A DNA stretch of 64,000 bases from CBDCWT01 sp965223305 (lineage in GTDB: Bacteria; Planctomycetota; Planctomycetia; Pirellulales; Pirellulaceae), in assembly GCA_965223305.1 (NCBI GenBank), contig CBDCWT010000088.1, forward strand, positions 248,001 to 312,000. Direction: 5' to 3'. The translations under genes and the position numbers were made by a program. Below are positions 35,401 through 50,400 of this stretch, piece by piece. The notes beneath the pieces were generated by a model. It did no database searches, was not told where the DNA came from, and saw only the letters and a program-made list of their open reading frames with translations. The stretch's first letter is position 1. Each line of letters opens with the position of its first letter.

Positions 35401-38400
35401 GACCTTCGACAACACCGGCGCTGCGGTCGGTACACAGTCGAGGGTCCAGTTGGCGAGCGCGCCGGGAGGCACGTTCTTTAGCGGGATTACCAACCCGCTC
35501 GATCAGAGCTTTAGCGGCTTCATCGACACCCCCATCGAGGCACACCGCTTCAATGACAATCGCATGATCGTTGGTCTGTTCGGGCTGTACGAGAGCAACG
35601 ATCAGCTGGCATCCGTGACTCGCATCGATACTGGGCCGACAGCGATGGTAGGTGGCAGCTTCCCATTCCGCCAGCGACTCAGCTCGTTGGTCTACGGCGG
35701 CATGCAAGGCGGCACCCCAATGAACGATGTGATCGTGGCTTCGCGGGGTACCAACGTCCAGTTCCGTGCGGCCTCAGGAAATCCCTTCACCAGCGTAGGT
35801 GTCACCGGCGCCGGGTTTATCCGCGACGTTACGGTCGACCCGGACGACTGGCGAACGGTCTACGCCGTCGACAGTTCGCGGGTCTACAAAACCACCAACA
35901 TCACGGCCGCCTCACCCACATGGAACGTCATCAGCCCCAGGATCAGAACGTTGCGGACAGTCGAGTACGTCAAGGACGGCACGGCGGACGTCTTGCTGGT
36001 CGGCGGTGCCGAAGGGGTCTTTCGACTGGAGAATCCCGGCTCCGTCAATTCCGTGGCCGCCGCATCCTGGAGCGAGTTCGGAGTCGGGTTGCCCAATGCA
36101 GTGGTCCACGACATCCAGTACTTCGATCTGGACGACACTGACGCGGATGGCGACGCCGATGGAGATGGCAACATCACCGACGCCGACAAGATCGTCGTGG
36201 CGACTCTAGGCCGCGGTGTCTGGAGCATGACGAATCTTGCCGCTCAGAGCGTCGTCGATTTTATCCCACAATTTGTCGGCTCCAGTGGAAACGATCAGTT
36301 CCGCGTCACGTTGAACGAAGCGAATCCTCAGAATGTGGACGTCTTCGACCTCGGTATCAGCGCGACAGAACCAGTGTTTTCGGCACCAGTCAAGTCACTC
36401 GACAGCCTGATCTTCTTCGGCAGCGGTGGAAACGACACACTCACCGTCGACCACAACAACGGCGCCGTGACATTGCCCGAGGGGATCTTCTTTGATGGAG
36501 GTCCCGGAGGCAGCGACCGGCTCGTTCTGGAAGGTGAGGATATCGAAGACGTTTTTACCGGCGACGTCGACGGGCGGGACTTCTACGAACTGTACGACGA
36601 AAAAGGCAACCGGCAGTTTGTCTTCTACGACAACGTAGAAGACGTCGACGACAGCGCCTTCCTCGGCTGGACCAACCCGATTAACTCGCTCAAGATCGGC
36701 TTCTACTGGCTGGCTGAGCTGTTGGGTCTCAAGGACGAGAAGGTCCCCGTGTTTGGGTCTTCGTTGGAGTCGGCGCTGAAAGGAACGACGGCTGATGAAC
36801 GCCCGCCCAAGGGAGATCCCAACCGCCGGCCCAGTGTGCCGCAGATCGAACAGGTCGCCGACGAAACCCAGACCGACAGTATTTTCGAGCGGCTGATCGA
36901 AACAGGGCCAAATGGTTTTCGTTTCGACGATCTTGGCGGAGCTCTCGGCACGGGGGCAGAAATCGCCGCTGCGCTCGACGACCTGGATGGCACACCTAAC
37001 AACGTTACCTTTACCGATCAGAGCGGGGCCGCCAGCCCCTTCATGGAATGGGACACTCAGATCATTCGCACGCTCCGCGGTAAGGCGGACCTCGACCTTG
37101 ACTTCGACGCTGGACTCGGCAAGGTCGACATCGACGGTTCCATTGAGGTCAGCGCCGACCTGACTCTCGACATCGTGTTCGGCGTCGATGACATGGGCGG
37201 CTTCTACATCAGGACTCGCGACGGCGATGCCGCGGCACCCGCAGAATTGACCGTCGGCAACTTCGTCGTCGATGTTTCCGATGATGTGCGGGCGGCTGGT
37301 CGCTTCGGCTTCATCGACGTGTCGCTCACTGAGGTCGACCTGAGCGTCGACAACGATGTCAAGATCACGGTCGACATCACCACCGGTGGAGCATCCGATA
37401 GCAAGATCCGCGTGCAAGATTTGGTGACGGATCCGATATCGCTGTTTGACGCCAGCGTGGAGGGCGATCCGAGCAATCCGACTGACGGCAATCCAGCCAC
37501 GAACGATTTGGAGTTGACTGGCACTTTCGGAATCGCCGCGGTCGTACCCGGTGACTCGGAAGCAGCTTTTGATCTGGGCACGCTCAAGGTCGACCTTAAC
37601 TGGCCCGATATCACCGACATCACTGCAGTAGACGTCTCAGCGACGCCTGGATTCCCAGGCGCCAGCGCCCTGTTGGACTTTTTGAACTTGAATCCCCAGG
37701 CGCTGCTCGATCAGCTCACCGAGCTGCGCGATCAGCTGGAGCTGATACAGAGTCTATCTGGCGAAGACGCTCCACTGGGGCTCGACATTCCTTTCGTTCA
37801 GGACAAGCTCAATCAGCTGATCAGCCTGGTCGAGGGCTTTAACGACTTCCTGATTAATCCTCTGTCCAGTGTGGGGATTTCAGGTGCACCTTCGTTCCGC
37901 ACGGTTCAAGAACTCGGCTTCCAAGTCGCGGAATCCCTGGGTATCGATCCCAACGAGCTCAACCTGTCATTTGCTGACCGCAAGCTGACGTTTGATATCG
38001 CCTTCACCCACACCCTGCTGAATGAAAACACAGGACTCGATTTGGGTTTCGACCTAGAAGGCGGTTTGGCGGATCTCAGCATCAGTACGGACGCGGCCAT
38101 CAGCTCGGAACTGGGTGTCTCGTTCACGCTGGGCGTCGATTTCGCCAGCCTGCTCGGTGGCGACATCGGTGACAGCGTGTTCATCCGCAATGCATCGATT
38201 ACGGCAGGTTTGGACTTTACGATTACGGACTTGGACGCCTTGGCCCGCCTGGGATTCCTGGATGTGCTGGTCGTGGATGGACAGCTCACGACGAATCCCT
38301 CGGTCCAGCTCGCGCTAACCGATCCTCAAGGGGCCGGCGGCGACGGCAATATCACGATCAGCGAGATTATCGCCGCGGTTTCGGGCAATGTCGGCTCGCT

Positions 38401-41400
38401 TGTGTCCTCGCCGACAATCACTGGAATGGCCACCACCACCTTGCCGCTGGCTTCGCCGTTTCTGGGAATCGACGCCTCTCCGGACACCGCGTTCATCATC
38501 ACCATCCCGGACATTAGCGACCCCAGCAGCATTAACGTCACGACACCGTCGAGCGACGCATTCAGCGACATCTTCAGCTTCACAAACATGGACGCCGCTG
38601 GGTTCGTCCGGATGCTGGGACAACTGGCAACTTCTCTGGACGAACTCCGCGAGAGCGAATTCTTCCAGAATTTCGATATTCCGTTTGTCAGCAGCACGCT
38701 GGACAGCATTCTCGAGTTTGGAGACATGTTGGCCGACGCGCTGTTGTTCGACGACGGAGATGACGACGTCGATTCGGCCACGCGGTTAGTCACCGACCTC
38801 AATCGAGCACTTCTAGCCGCCGGGCTGGCCACGTCCATTCGAGCGCAAGCAGCCGGCCGACGGATCCAGCTGATTTCCAACGACCAGACCATTAGCGCGT
38901 TCGGCATCTCTCCTTCGGGTGCCGATGCCGGCGGCTTCGCGGAGTTTGGATTCGCCGCGCAAACGGCCACGACGACCGGCTTCCGCTTGGCGATCGAATC
39001 GACCAGCGATGCTCCGGAAGACGGGATCCTCACCACGGGTAACGCGGGCTTTCAAATCAGCGTCACGAGGGAGACCGGAACCACAACGACTGACGTGCTG
39101 GTCGAGCAATCTGCGACTGCGGACAACATTCTGATTGGCAACGACGTCCCAAAATTGCTGGATGCCAACAGCGCACCGAACTTCAGAACCGCTGGAGAGC
39201 TGGCGATCTTGCTCCCCGAGATCTTGGGCCTCTCGCCTGCGGCGATCGGAGCGAACTATGACGCCGCCACCCAGCGGCTGACCTATAACATCGACCTCAG
39301 CCACACATTTATCGACCGCGAATTCCCCGTCGACTTCGACTTGGACCTCTCGCCGCTGTTGGAGCTGGAGAGCGACGGCTCGATACGAGTCAGCGCGGAC
39401 GCAGGTTTGACTGTGACCATCGGCGTCGACCTAGGCCCTGCCGACCCGAGCGAGGCAATCGAGGCGGCGACGCCTCTGGCAGACTTGAACGACGGCAGCG
39501 GCGTGGACATCAAGACAGAGCTGGCGCTGGTGACGCAGCCGATCTACGGCCGGCTCACCGGCGACGCCACCTTCCAGCTGGCGGTCAACGGCGCAGCGGC
39601 TCAAACCGTGACCGTCCCACAGGCCCAAACGACCAACAACTTCACTCTCACCGACTTGGCAGGCAACGTCAACGATGCGCTCACCGCGGCCGGACTCAAC
39701 ACTCAGGTAGCGGCTCAGGTCGATGGCACGCGCATCCAGCTGGTGGGATTGGGTGGCACGACACGGCTAGAGCTGACTGCCGACGGAGCCGACCCCGCTA
39801 CCAGAGAACTGGGGCTCCCCAGTGCGATCACCGTCGACACGGTTGCAGACGACAGCATCGATCCACCCCCAATCATCCCGACGCGCATCCTCGCATCGTC
39901 GATACCACTGCCTACGGAGGACGTCGTCTTTCAGGTTTCCATCAACGGCGGCGCGGCAACGACGGTCACCATCCCCGCGACCGAGACTTCCGCCAATCGC
40001 AACATCTTGGACCTCGTCGTGGACGTTAACAACGCACTCGACGAAGCGGGATTAGATACGCAACTCGAAGCCACCGCCCTGGGAAACCTGCTGGTGCTCA
40101 CCTCAGACACCGCAGTCACCTCCTTGACAGTGACAGCCGATGCGGCAAATCAGGCCGTCACACAGCTCGGCTTCCAAACATCACAAGCCGGGAACGACGA
40201 CGACCTGCTGATCATGACCGCCGATGGCACAGTGCATCAAGTCGGGCTGGACGGCGCGACGACAGTCGGCGCCGTGATGAGCCAGATCAACACAGACACC
40301 GGCGGCAGCGTGACTGCGGCACTCAATGAGAAGGGAACTGGCCTCAACCTAAGCGACAACACGACGGGCCCCGAACTGTTCCAGGTCGCCGCCGCCAACA
40401 GCTCGCGTGCGGCGCTGCATCTCGGCATCTTGCTGGCCGACGACGCGGATCCAACCCAGGCCGATGGCCTCATCGAAGGCAGTCCCATCGGTGGCATTAG
40501 GCTCAGCGACCGTTTTTTCATCGAGAACGCCAACCTGAGCGGCAATTTCAGCATTTCCACTCCCGACGGTGTCGGCGCCTCCGCCAAGTTCGGATTCGTC
40601 GGTGTCGAACTGGATGGCAACGGCAATTTGAGCGGGGGCATCTCGCTAGGGCTGAACGATCCGGGTACGGTCTCTGCCGACGGTCGCATTACATTGACCG
40701 AGATCGTGCAGAACTTCGACAACCTAGGGTCACTGATCCAGGCGCCCACGACCAGCGGATCGGGCAGCTTGGTGCTCGACGTCGGCCTGGAACCCCAGCT
40801 GCCGGGAATTGACCTGGGGGCCGATCCGCGCATTGAGATCAACCTGGTCGACATCGGCAATCCTTTCGAAGGTCGTGCGCCCGAGTTCAGCTTCGTATTT
40901 CCCGATCTCGGCGACCTGATTGCATTTGACAACGTCGACCTGAACTTCAGCACGATCATCGACGCTTTGCAGACGTTGTCCGGGTTTCTCGGCCAGTTCG
41001 AGGCCTTTGGTTTCCTCGACGAACCGATCCCTGTGGTAAACGTCAGCGTCAACGACCTGCTGAGTTTCGCCGACCGGTTTGACGCGGCTCTCGAGGAGTC
41101 GCGCAACAATCCGGCGGAGACTGTGCAGTTCCTAGAGAACAAGCTGAAGGAAGCGTTTGGCATCGAAGAGTCGAGTGACCTAATCGGCCTGTCGCTCGTC
41201 CGTGACGACGGCGGCACGCCGGGAGACACCGCAGATGATGTCGAGATTTTGCGGATTGACTTTGGTCTGGACCACAGCTTTAGCGAATCGTTGGACGTGG
41301 ATTTTGCCGTACCCGGCTTCGAAGGGAATCTGGCAGGCGCCGGCGGATTGCGGGCTGCGGGTGCGATCGACATCGACCTCGATTTCGGGATCGATCTTGC

Positions 41401-44400
41401 CGACCCGACCAAGATCTACATTTTCGACACGACGGGCATTGACGGTTCGCTGACCGCTTCCGGCGAGGACCTGTCGTTCGTAGCAGCTCTAGGTGGTTTC
41501 GGGCTGACTGTCCAGGACGGGACGGCCACCATCTCGGCCGCGTTTGATGCCGAACTCGATGCAGCTGCTTTCACGGACGGGCGGGTTTTGATTGGCGACA
41601 TCGATTTCGGCTCAGACATCAACGTCAACTTCAGCGGGGCAGCAGACGCCACGTTGCCGGTGTTCTTCCCGACCGAATCAAACCACCGTGGTGACATCAC
41701 GCTGACCGCCGACCTCACGGACCCCTCGTCGTTCACCGTCGTCGTGCCACCGGACCTGTTCACTCTGGACCCGAGCGACTTTAGCCTGCTCGACAACATC
41801 CTGCTCGTGATCGACGGCGTTGACTTTGTTTTGGAAGGTCTACAGGACGTGCTGGACGGCGAAGTGTTTGGCATTTCATTGCCGCTGGTCGGGGATAGCC
41901 TCGCGGACGGGGCGCGTTTCATTGAGGACTTTCGAGATGGCTTCATCAGTGATTTTCGCGCGGCGATCGAGGATGGCACGAACACCGACGAGAACTTCAT
42001 TTCGCAGAAGCTGTTCGAACTACTCGGTCCCAGCGGGATCGGCATTCTCCTGAAACAGGACGGCAGTGGGCCGGCTACGAGTGTCAGCGACATCGTGGTG
42101 ATGACGAATATTGACGATCCAGGAGTCGAGGCCGAAGACACGTTTATCGAATGGGACGTCAAGTTGGGCCAACAGCTCGACGTGACGAACGCCGACATCG
42201 GATTCGACCTTGGTTTGCCGGCGCTGGGCTTGGAGGCGGACGGCAACTTGGTGATCGACCTGATGTGGGATCTGGATCTCGGCTTCGGTTTGAATTTCGA
42301 GGACGGCTTTTTCCTGAACATCGCGGACAGCGACGAGCTGTCGGTCGAGCTCGACGTCACCCTGCCCGATGCTTCTCTCTCGGGGCGGTTGGCTTTCTTG
42401 CAACTGATTGCCGCAGACGCCGACATCGATCCCAGCCACGCGGGCAGCTCGGGGCTAGGAGCCGCCTTTGCGGTCGACATCGTTAACCGTTCTGACCCCA
42501 CCGATCAGCGGCTCGGCTTCTCGGAACTGGGAAGCATCGGCCTGGAAGCTGGCATCGCGGCCGACGCGGCCGTCGAACTAGATCTGGCTCTGCAACTGAA
42601 CAGCGATCTGGTACCTGGTGCCGCCACCGTGTTCCCGAAAGTCGTCAGCGAGTTCTTCCTCGACTGGCGCATCGGCAACCGGGCAACCGATACGTTCGTC
42701 CCGATCACCGACGTGGGCGATGCCGTGCTCGACGGGCTGCAAGTGGTCGAGTTTCAAGATGTGAGCCTGGACTTGGGTAGCTTCATCAGCGAGTTTGTCA
42801 GTCCAGTGCTGGGGAAAGTCCAAGAGGTCACGGACCCGATTCAGCCGGTGATCGACGTGCTGACAACACCCATCCCGGTCATCTCCGATCTGGGTCAACC
42901 GATCACGTTGATCGACATCGCGGGGCTCTTCGGCGACGTGGACACGTCATTCATCGAGTCGGTCGCTGAAATCATCTCCTTCATCAATTCGATCCCCACC
43001 GATGCCGATAGTGTGATGATCAACTTCGGCGGGTTCAAACTGTTCGACCGAGCAGCCGGACTTGAACTGGATCTGACGAACCCTGGGTTCGATTTGGCCG
43101 ACATATCTTCGAGCGGTTTCAACACGCCGACGAACCTCGATTTTGACTTCGGAGATGCGCTGGCTTCGCAACCAGCCTCCAGCACCAAGAGCTTCTCGGC
43201 GGGACTTCAAGACGGTGCGGGTTTTGCGTTCCCGATCCTGGAGGATCCATCACAGGTCTTCGGATTGCTGATGGGGCGGCCGGCCGTCTTGATGACTTAC
43301 GACATGGGTCCGTTGGTCGTCGACTTCACCTACAGCCAGTTCTTCCCGATCTTCGGGCCTTTGGGGGTCTCGATCACCGGCCAGATCGGCGCGAAGGCGG
43401 ATTTTGCTTTCGGTTTCGACACGCTGGGGATTCAAGAGTTCGCGGAAGGCGACTTCCGCAATCCCGGCCTGATCTTCAACGGTTTCTTTGTCAGCGATAC
43501 GAACATGCCCGATGGCTCGGGCATGGACGTTCCCGAGATCGTCTTGAGCGGCGGCATTTCCGCGGCAGCCGAGGTCAACCTAGCGGTCGCCCGCGCCGGT
43601 GCCGCAGGCGGTGTGTTCGCGACGGTCAACTTCGACTTCTTTGATCCCGATCGTGACGGCAGGGTCCGCGTCGGTGAAATCGTTGGTAATGTCCTGAACG
43701 AAATCAAGTTTGGTGAACCTCTACTATCACCACTGGCCATCTTCGACGTCACCGGTGCGGTGACCGCGAAGTTGTTCGCCTTCTTGAAGGTCGACCTATT
43801 CCTGTTGTCGATCGATAAAGAGTTTGACATCACACCCGAAATCACGCTGATCGACTTCGAGATTCCGTTTACGCGTCCACCAATTCTGGCGACGGAAATG
43901 GAAGACGGAGTGCTGCAGCTGAACATGGGCCCGGCCTCCGAAGAGCGGCTCAACCAGCGTACCGATGACTTTGGCGAGTCGTTCACGGTAACTCAGGGTG
44001 GTTCGCCCGACGAAGTGATCGTCAGCTCGAACATCGGCGGCACACTCTTCGACCAGACGTTTTCCAACGTTTCCAAGATCGTGGCGGCCACCGGTGAAGG
44101 GAACGACACTGTCGACCTCTCCGGGATCACCAATGCTGGTATTACCTACGATCTGCAGGGTGGGGCGGGCAACGACACCTTTATCCTCAACGCCAACGCC
44201 GGAGCGGCGATGGTCAACGGTGGAATCGGCAATGACACCATCACGACCGGCTCGGCCGACGACACAATTGTCGGCGATCTGGGCGACGACACGATCGACG
44301 CGGGGGACGGCAACAACACCGTCTTTGGAGACACGGCACGGATCGACGAAGAGTCGCTGCGGGCCAGAGCCAGCCTGAGTGACGGCAACGACATGATCGT

Positions 44401-47400
44401 AACCGGAACCGGGGCTGACATTGTTCTCGCCGGAGGTGGTAACGACACCATCACCGCTGCCGGTGGTAGCGACATCCTGATCGGCGACGCCGGGCGCATC
44501 GAGCTGGCCGGTGGATCGGTGAGCGAGATCCTCGATACCGATCGAGGGTTGGTCGGCGGCAACGACATGATCGACGGCGGGGAAGGATCTGACCAGATCT
44601 TTGGAGGAAAGGGAGACGATCAACTGGATGGCAGTGCAGGGGCGGACACGATTTTCGGCGACGACGGATTCGACCTGATCGCTGGAGGCGATGCCGACGA
44701 CACGCTCTCCGGTGGCGACGATGATGATACGATCACGGGCGGGGCAGGCGATGACCTCGTCGACGGAGGGAAAGGCAAAGACGACCTCCAAGGTGAAGAC
44801 GGCTCGGACACTATTCTGGGTGGTCAAGGTGTCGACACCATCGTGGGCGGTGAGGGAACCGATTCCCTGTTTGGACAGAGCGACCCGGACGACATTGATG
44901 GCGGTGTCGGCTCTGACTTCATCGACGGCGGCGCCGCAGGCGACACGATCGTAGGTGGTGACGGGGACGATAGCATTATCGGTGGAGGCGGTGGCGACTC
45001 GATCGAAGGAAATCTCGGCGACGATATCATCCTCGGCGACCGCGGTGTGATCGATGGTAGCGCGGTAACACCATTGGACGGGGGTAACGAAGGACCGCTG
45101 CCAACACGAGATGGTGACGATATCATCTCTGCCGGCAGCGGCAGCGATCTCGTCTACGCCCAGGCTGGCGATGATACGATCGACGGCAGCGACGGCGATG
45201 ACAATCTAATCGGCGGGTTCGGCAGTGACCAAATCACTGCGGGACTTGGGCACGATGCGGTCCTCGGAGGGCCTGGGCGACTGGTAACGACGTCCGACAG
45301 CATCTTTTCCACGGACGGAGTGTTTCGGACGTTTGCCCGTACCGTCACGCTGACCCCCGAAGTGACCATGTCCGACGGTAGCGACGGAATCGTGGCTGGA
45401 GCCGGCGACGATCTTGTCTTCGGCCAAGGCGGCAACGACAACATCGAAGGTAATGACGGTGACGACGACCTCATCGGAGGTCTCGGCGACGACGCGATAC
45501 AGGGAAGCGCGGGTGTCGACTTCGTGCTGGGCGATGCTGGAACGATTACTACTCCGGTGAACACCGTACCAGCTGCGGTCGACGGAACAACTGCCATCAA
45601 CCGCGCGGTCTCTCTTTCCAACCCAAACGCCGGTGGCAGCGATACGATTCTCGGCGGCGACGCCGTTGACATCATCGACGCCGGGGCAGGTGGCGATACC
45701 GTCCGCGGTGGTGCGGCCGATGACGAGATCCGCGGCGGAGCCGGCGACGATTTTCTGGTCGGCGAGCTGGGCGATGACCGGATCTTCGGTGAAGCCGGCC
45801 GAGACTTGATCTGGGGTGGTGAGGATCTGTTCGCGCTGAGTGACGTCGATATTAGCACACCGGACTCTGCGGACTTCGAATTGCCGCAGGAGTTCGCAGC
45901 CGCAGAAATCGTGAACGCAACACCCTTCGGTGCTGTCGCTGACCAAATCGATCAAATTCGCATCGTACCGGTATTAGTCAACCAGCTATCCGTGTCTGGG
46001 AGCATCGACGACGGCTCGGATCACCTGCGGGGCGGACCCGACGGTGATTGGTTATTTGGTGGCGGCGAGCAGGATAACCTGGATGGCGAAGACGGTAACG
46101 ACTACGTCGATGCCGGCGCCGCAAACGACGATGTCGTGCTCGGGGGTGCTGGGAACGACGTCGTGCGGGGCGGCGGCAATGACGACATCCTGGAAGGCAA
46201 CGAGGGAATCGACGTCCTGCTGGGAGAAACGGGCAACGACATCATCTTCGCGGGCGCGGGAAGCAATGGAGCGTTCAACGCGACGGGTGGCGTGCAACAA
46301 GGCCAACGCTTGTTCGGCGGTAGCGGCATCGATCGCCTGTTCGCCTACGCGGAAATCGACCTATTCGAGCAAGAGTTAGTGGGCGACGAGCTACACGGTG
46401 GGTCGGGTGGCGACTTCCTGTTCGGCAATATACGCCAAGATCGGTTCTTCGGAGACTCAGGGAACGACACCATCATCGGCGATTCGAAACGGGGGCCTAA
46501 CTATGCAGATAATCCTGAAGCGGCGATCGTGGGCGGCAACGACACCATGGACGGCGGTTCGGGTGAAGACCGCCTGTATGGTGGTGGCGGGCGCGATTTC
46601 ATCGTCGGTGGGCCCGATTCTGACTGGCTCGAAGGCCAGAACGGGCGCGACCAAATGTTCGGCCACGCGGGAATCGACAACATTGTGCTCGACACCAGCG
46701 CCGACTATACCGAGCTGGGCGACGAATTCGATGGCCACTTCGGTGTAATCGACGACGACAACGCAACCGACATCCTGCTCGCCGAAGGTACGAGCGAAAG
46801 CGACTACATGCGGGTATCGGAAGAGATCGCGATTGTCTCCGATCCGGATATGCAGATCAGCGGCACGGGGCTGCTGACCGACAACGCGGTCTTCACGCTG
46901 ACCATTAACGGAGCAATCTCCGCACAGGTAGTCGTCGATTCGGCGGATACCTTCGACAACTTTGGACAGGGAAATGTGCAAGCCCGTATCGCTGCGTTGG
47001 CCACAGATGTCACCACTGCGATTAACCGCGCTCCGGAGCTCGCTTCGCTGGTCGAGGCCGTTGGTCTGGGCACGCAGATCGCGTTCGTGACACGTGGATT
47101 CGGCCGTCACGCCACACTAACACTAAGCGGCACGAACGAGGTCACGCGCAACGAACTCCATTTCGCCGAGGGCCAGCAAGGTGTCGAACAGTTGGTCGTC
47201 GACATCGGCGAAATTCCGGACGGCATCGCGGCGGCCGGAGTCACGCCCGATCAAGTCACCTTCCGTGCTGCTTTGGCAACCTGGCGATTCGAAGGGCGGC
47301 CACTGATCGAACAGATCCGCGTGTCGGGACTCGTCGGTGATGATCGCATCGAATTCGTGGAAGGAACGAGTTCGGTTGATGTCAGTGAGCTGGTGGCCCG

Positions 47401-50400
47401 CTCGAACGACTTTGTTGCGGTGGTCGACGGCGGCCCGGGCGATGACTTCTTGCGGGGCACCGGCGCTCGGGACCGCCTCGATGGCGGCTCCGGTAGCGAC
47501 GTGTTGTTTGGGCTCGGTGGCAACGACCGGTTGTGGGGTGACAGCGGTCCGCAAATCGGCAGACCAATCGATCACGACATCCTCTTCGCAGGCGGTGACC
47601 AAGACGACCTCGTCGGCGGCGCCGGCACCAACCAGCTGTTCGCCTGGTCGTTCGATCCCAACCCAGCGGTCACGAACTTGCACCTGCCGGTGGACGGCGC
47701 CGTGGTTCAGAATGTGAGCGGCATGGCGGTCTTCGAAGCGCCGGCTCCGGCCACGCCTACGGGCATCCTGCTGCGCGACGCCGAGTTTGAAGTGCGGCTG
47801 GGTGACGGCGAGTTCGTTCGCGTGACCGTACCCGCCACGGTAACCAACGACAACATCGGCGTGGTGCCGCCGGCCGGTACAGCCGATCCCCAGCGATATC
47901 TCGTCACCGACATCCAAGAGGTGTTAACCAGTTTGGCGTTGGATGTCACGCTCGGCGCGACCGCGGCCGGCAATTTGACATTCGCGACCAGCGCCGCGTC
48001 GCTCGAATTGCGTCTCGGCGTCTTCGGCGTGTTCGTCGATCCTCAAGGCAATCTGTTTGGTGATCTCGAGCAGAACTCCGAGTTGGGGAACATCGAGACG
48101 CTCCGCCGAGCGACGGGGATGGCTGTGGGCGCGCCCAGTCAACTCGATCGATATCCTCTTACGCTGAACGCCACAGGAGACGAAGACGACATCGTTCAGC
48201 TGATACCCGCATCTGCCGAAGGTACGCTTTCTCTCGAGCTGTACACCGTCGTCGGCGACCTGGTCGCTAGCGCGCAGTCTCAAGCTGGAGGGGAAGCGTC
48301 GATCAACTTGGTGGAGCTACCGGCGGGCCGCTACGAACTGCGCGTGCAGGGGATGGGTGAGTTTCCCTTGCCGTACGACATCGTAGCGGAGGTCGGCGAG
48401 TTGGATGGCCGTACGCGGATCTTGGACTTGACGCGGAGCGCTGAGGATACCGGTCTGAACCGGATTCTCGGTGGCACGCGCACGGACGATCTGTTCGGCG
48501 GAACGGTGCTCGACTTCATGTTCGGAAACGGTCACGACGAAGGCGATCCGGACAGGTTGTATGACCGGGATGGCCGGTTGTTTGCCGCCCGGGACGGCGG
48601 CGTGGCCGGCGAGGAATGGAAAGAGTACGCCCTTTCGATCGACACGGTTTGGTATTACAGCGGTACGAACTTGGACGACATCATCACAGTCGATTTTGTC
48701 ACCGAGTCGGGATTCACATCGGGCCAACACCTGATCACGCGGCTGACGAACAATGATGGCAACTTTACCTTTAGTGCCCAGGTGCGGCTGGGGTATGACG
48801 CTGTTGATGAGAACGGCGATCTGATCTGGAACCCGGAAGACGGTTTCCTCGACTTCGAGCTGGCCAGCACGATGGCCGTGCCGGCAAACGGCCAACTGTC
48901 GGGGGATGCAACTTTCTCGCTGAGCGTTTTCGGCGGTGCCGCCGTGCCAGTCACGATTCCCTTTGACTCCACCACTCTGCCCGGTACGAGCGACAACACG
49001 TCAGTGGACGACTTGGTCGCCGACATGATCTTCTGGATCGGCGAGGCCGGGCTGAGCGACCAGGTGATTGTCGAAAAGTCGTTCGATCCGCTGGCCGAAG
49101 AACGGCAGGACGGGGTGCGCTTCCGGCTGGCCGATGAGTTCAGCCAAACCGAAGTCACGCCCGAACAACGGATGGAGGCACCGCTGTCGATTGTCGACAC
49201 GAACGCGGTCACCCGCGACGAGCTACATTTTGACGAGAACCAGGTCGCCGTGCTGCGCACGACCGGCGCCCTCGATATCGAGTCGCTGCTGCCTCCGGAG
49301 AACGAGTTCCAGGCGATCATCATCGATGCCCTAGACGGCGACGACCAAGTGATGGTGGGCCCCACCGTCATCAAGTCGGTCTGGACCGACGGCGGCCGCG
49401 GCTCCGACAACATTCAAACCACCTCTGGCACGCCGCTGCTGGTCGACCAGGCGGAGGGCGATCAGCGGAACGACACGATCGACACCGCCTACGATCTGGG
49501 CAGTGTCGACTTTGCAGCCAACGCGACCTACCTGGGTCTGACCATCGATCAGCCGCGCGACGAGGACTGGTACAGCTTCGAGCTTACTTCGGCGCCTGTG
49601 ATCGGCGACGCCGTGAACCTGTTCAGCTTGTCCGACGATGACCGGCTCACGCTCGAATTGACCAACAGCTCGGGGGTGGTGTTGAAGACCGCGAGTCAGA
49701 ATGGCCGGGCGCATCGTTTGACGCTGTTCGGCGACGTGGACGGCGACCCCAGCAACGGCGTCCAGAACCTGGCGCCGGGGCAGTACCTGCTGCATGTGTC
49801 CACCGATCTGACACCGACCGGATATCAACTGGAGTTCGTCAGTCCCGATCGGATCGACCGCGCGACGGCGAACAACTCGGCGGCCAATGCACACGACTTC
49901 GGCAATCTCAAGGAAGACGATGTCGGTATCATCCGCGATCTCTCGCTGCATTCTGATGCCGACGTCGACTGGTTCCAGTTTTCCATTGCCGAAGACGACG
50001 CTGCCAACGCAGCGATTCGGCTGGATCTGCTGTCCGCGACCAATGTTGTTTCGCTGAACCTCTATTCCACAGCAGACCCGGTCACGCCGATTCGCACCTC
50101 CCAGTCGTTGACTTTGGGCAGTCCGGCCGAGGTTCCGCTGAGCCGTCGCGAGCTGGTAGAGGGCATTGAACAAGATGTGCCTCTGGCTGCTGGGGACTAT
50201 CTACTGGAAGTCAGCTGGGACGCAATTTCGATTGGTCCAGACGATTTCAGCCGATATGAACTCGTTCCTTTGTTCAACATTCCGGCGCAGGTCATCCTAG
50301 ATGACCCGGCCCGGGCCGCGCCAATCGACCTGTCCAATCCCCTGATTTTGGAAATCGAGCAGCGACGCGATGTGATCCTAGGCGGTGACGGCGACGACGT

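Noticed and set aside
40237..42501. Long minus-strand open frames (391 and 361 residues) opposite the giant gene
   Set aside because: They are mirror images of Asp/Gly/Leu codons of the plus-strand gene, Ser/Pro/Lys rich with no domains or start signals.
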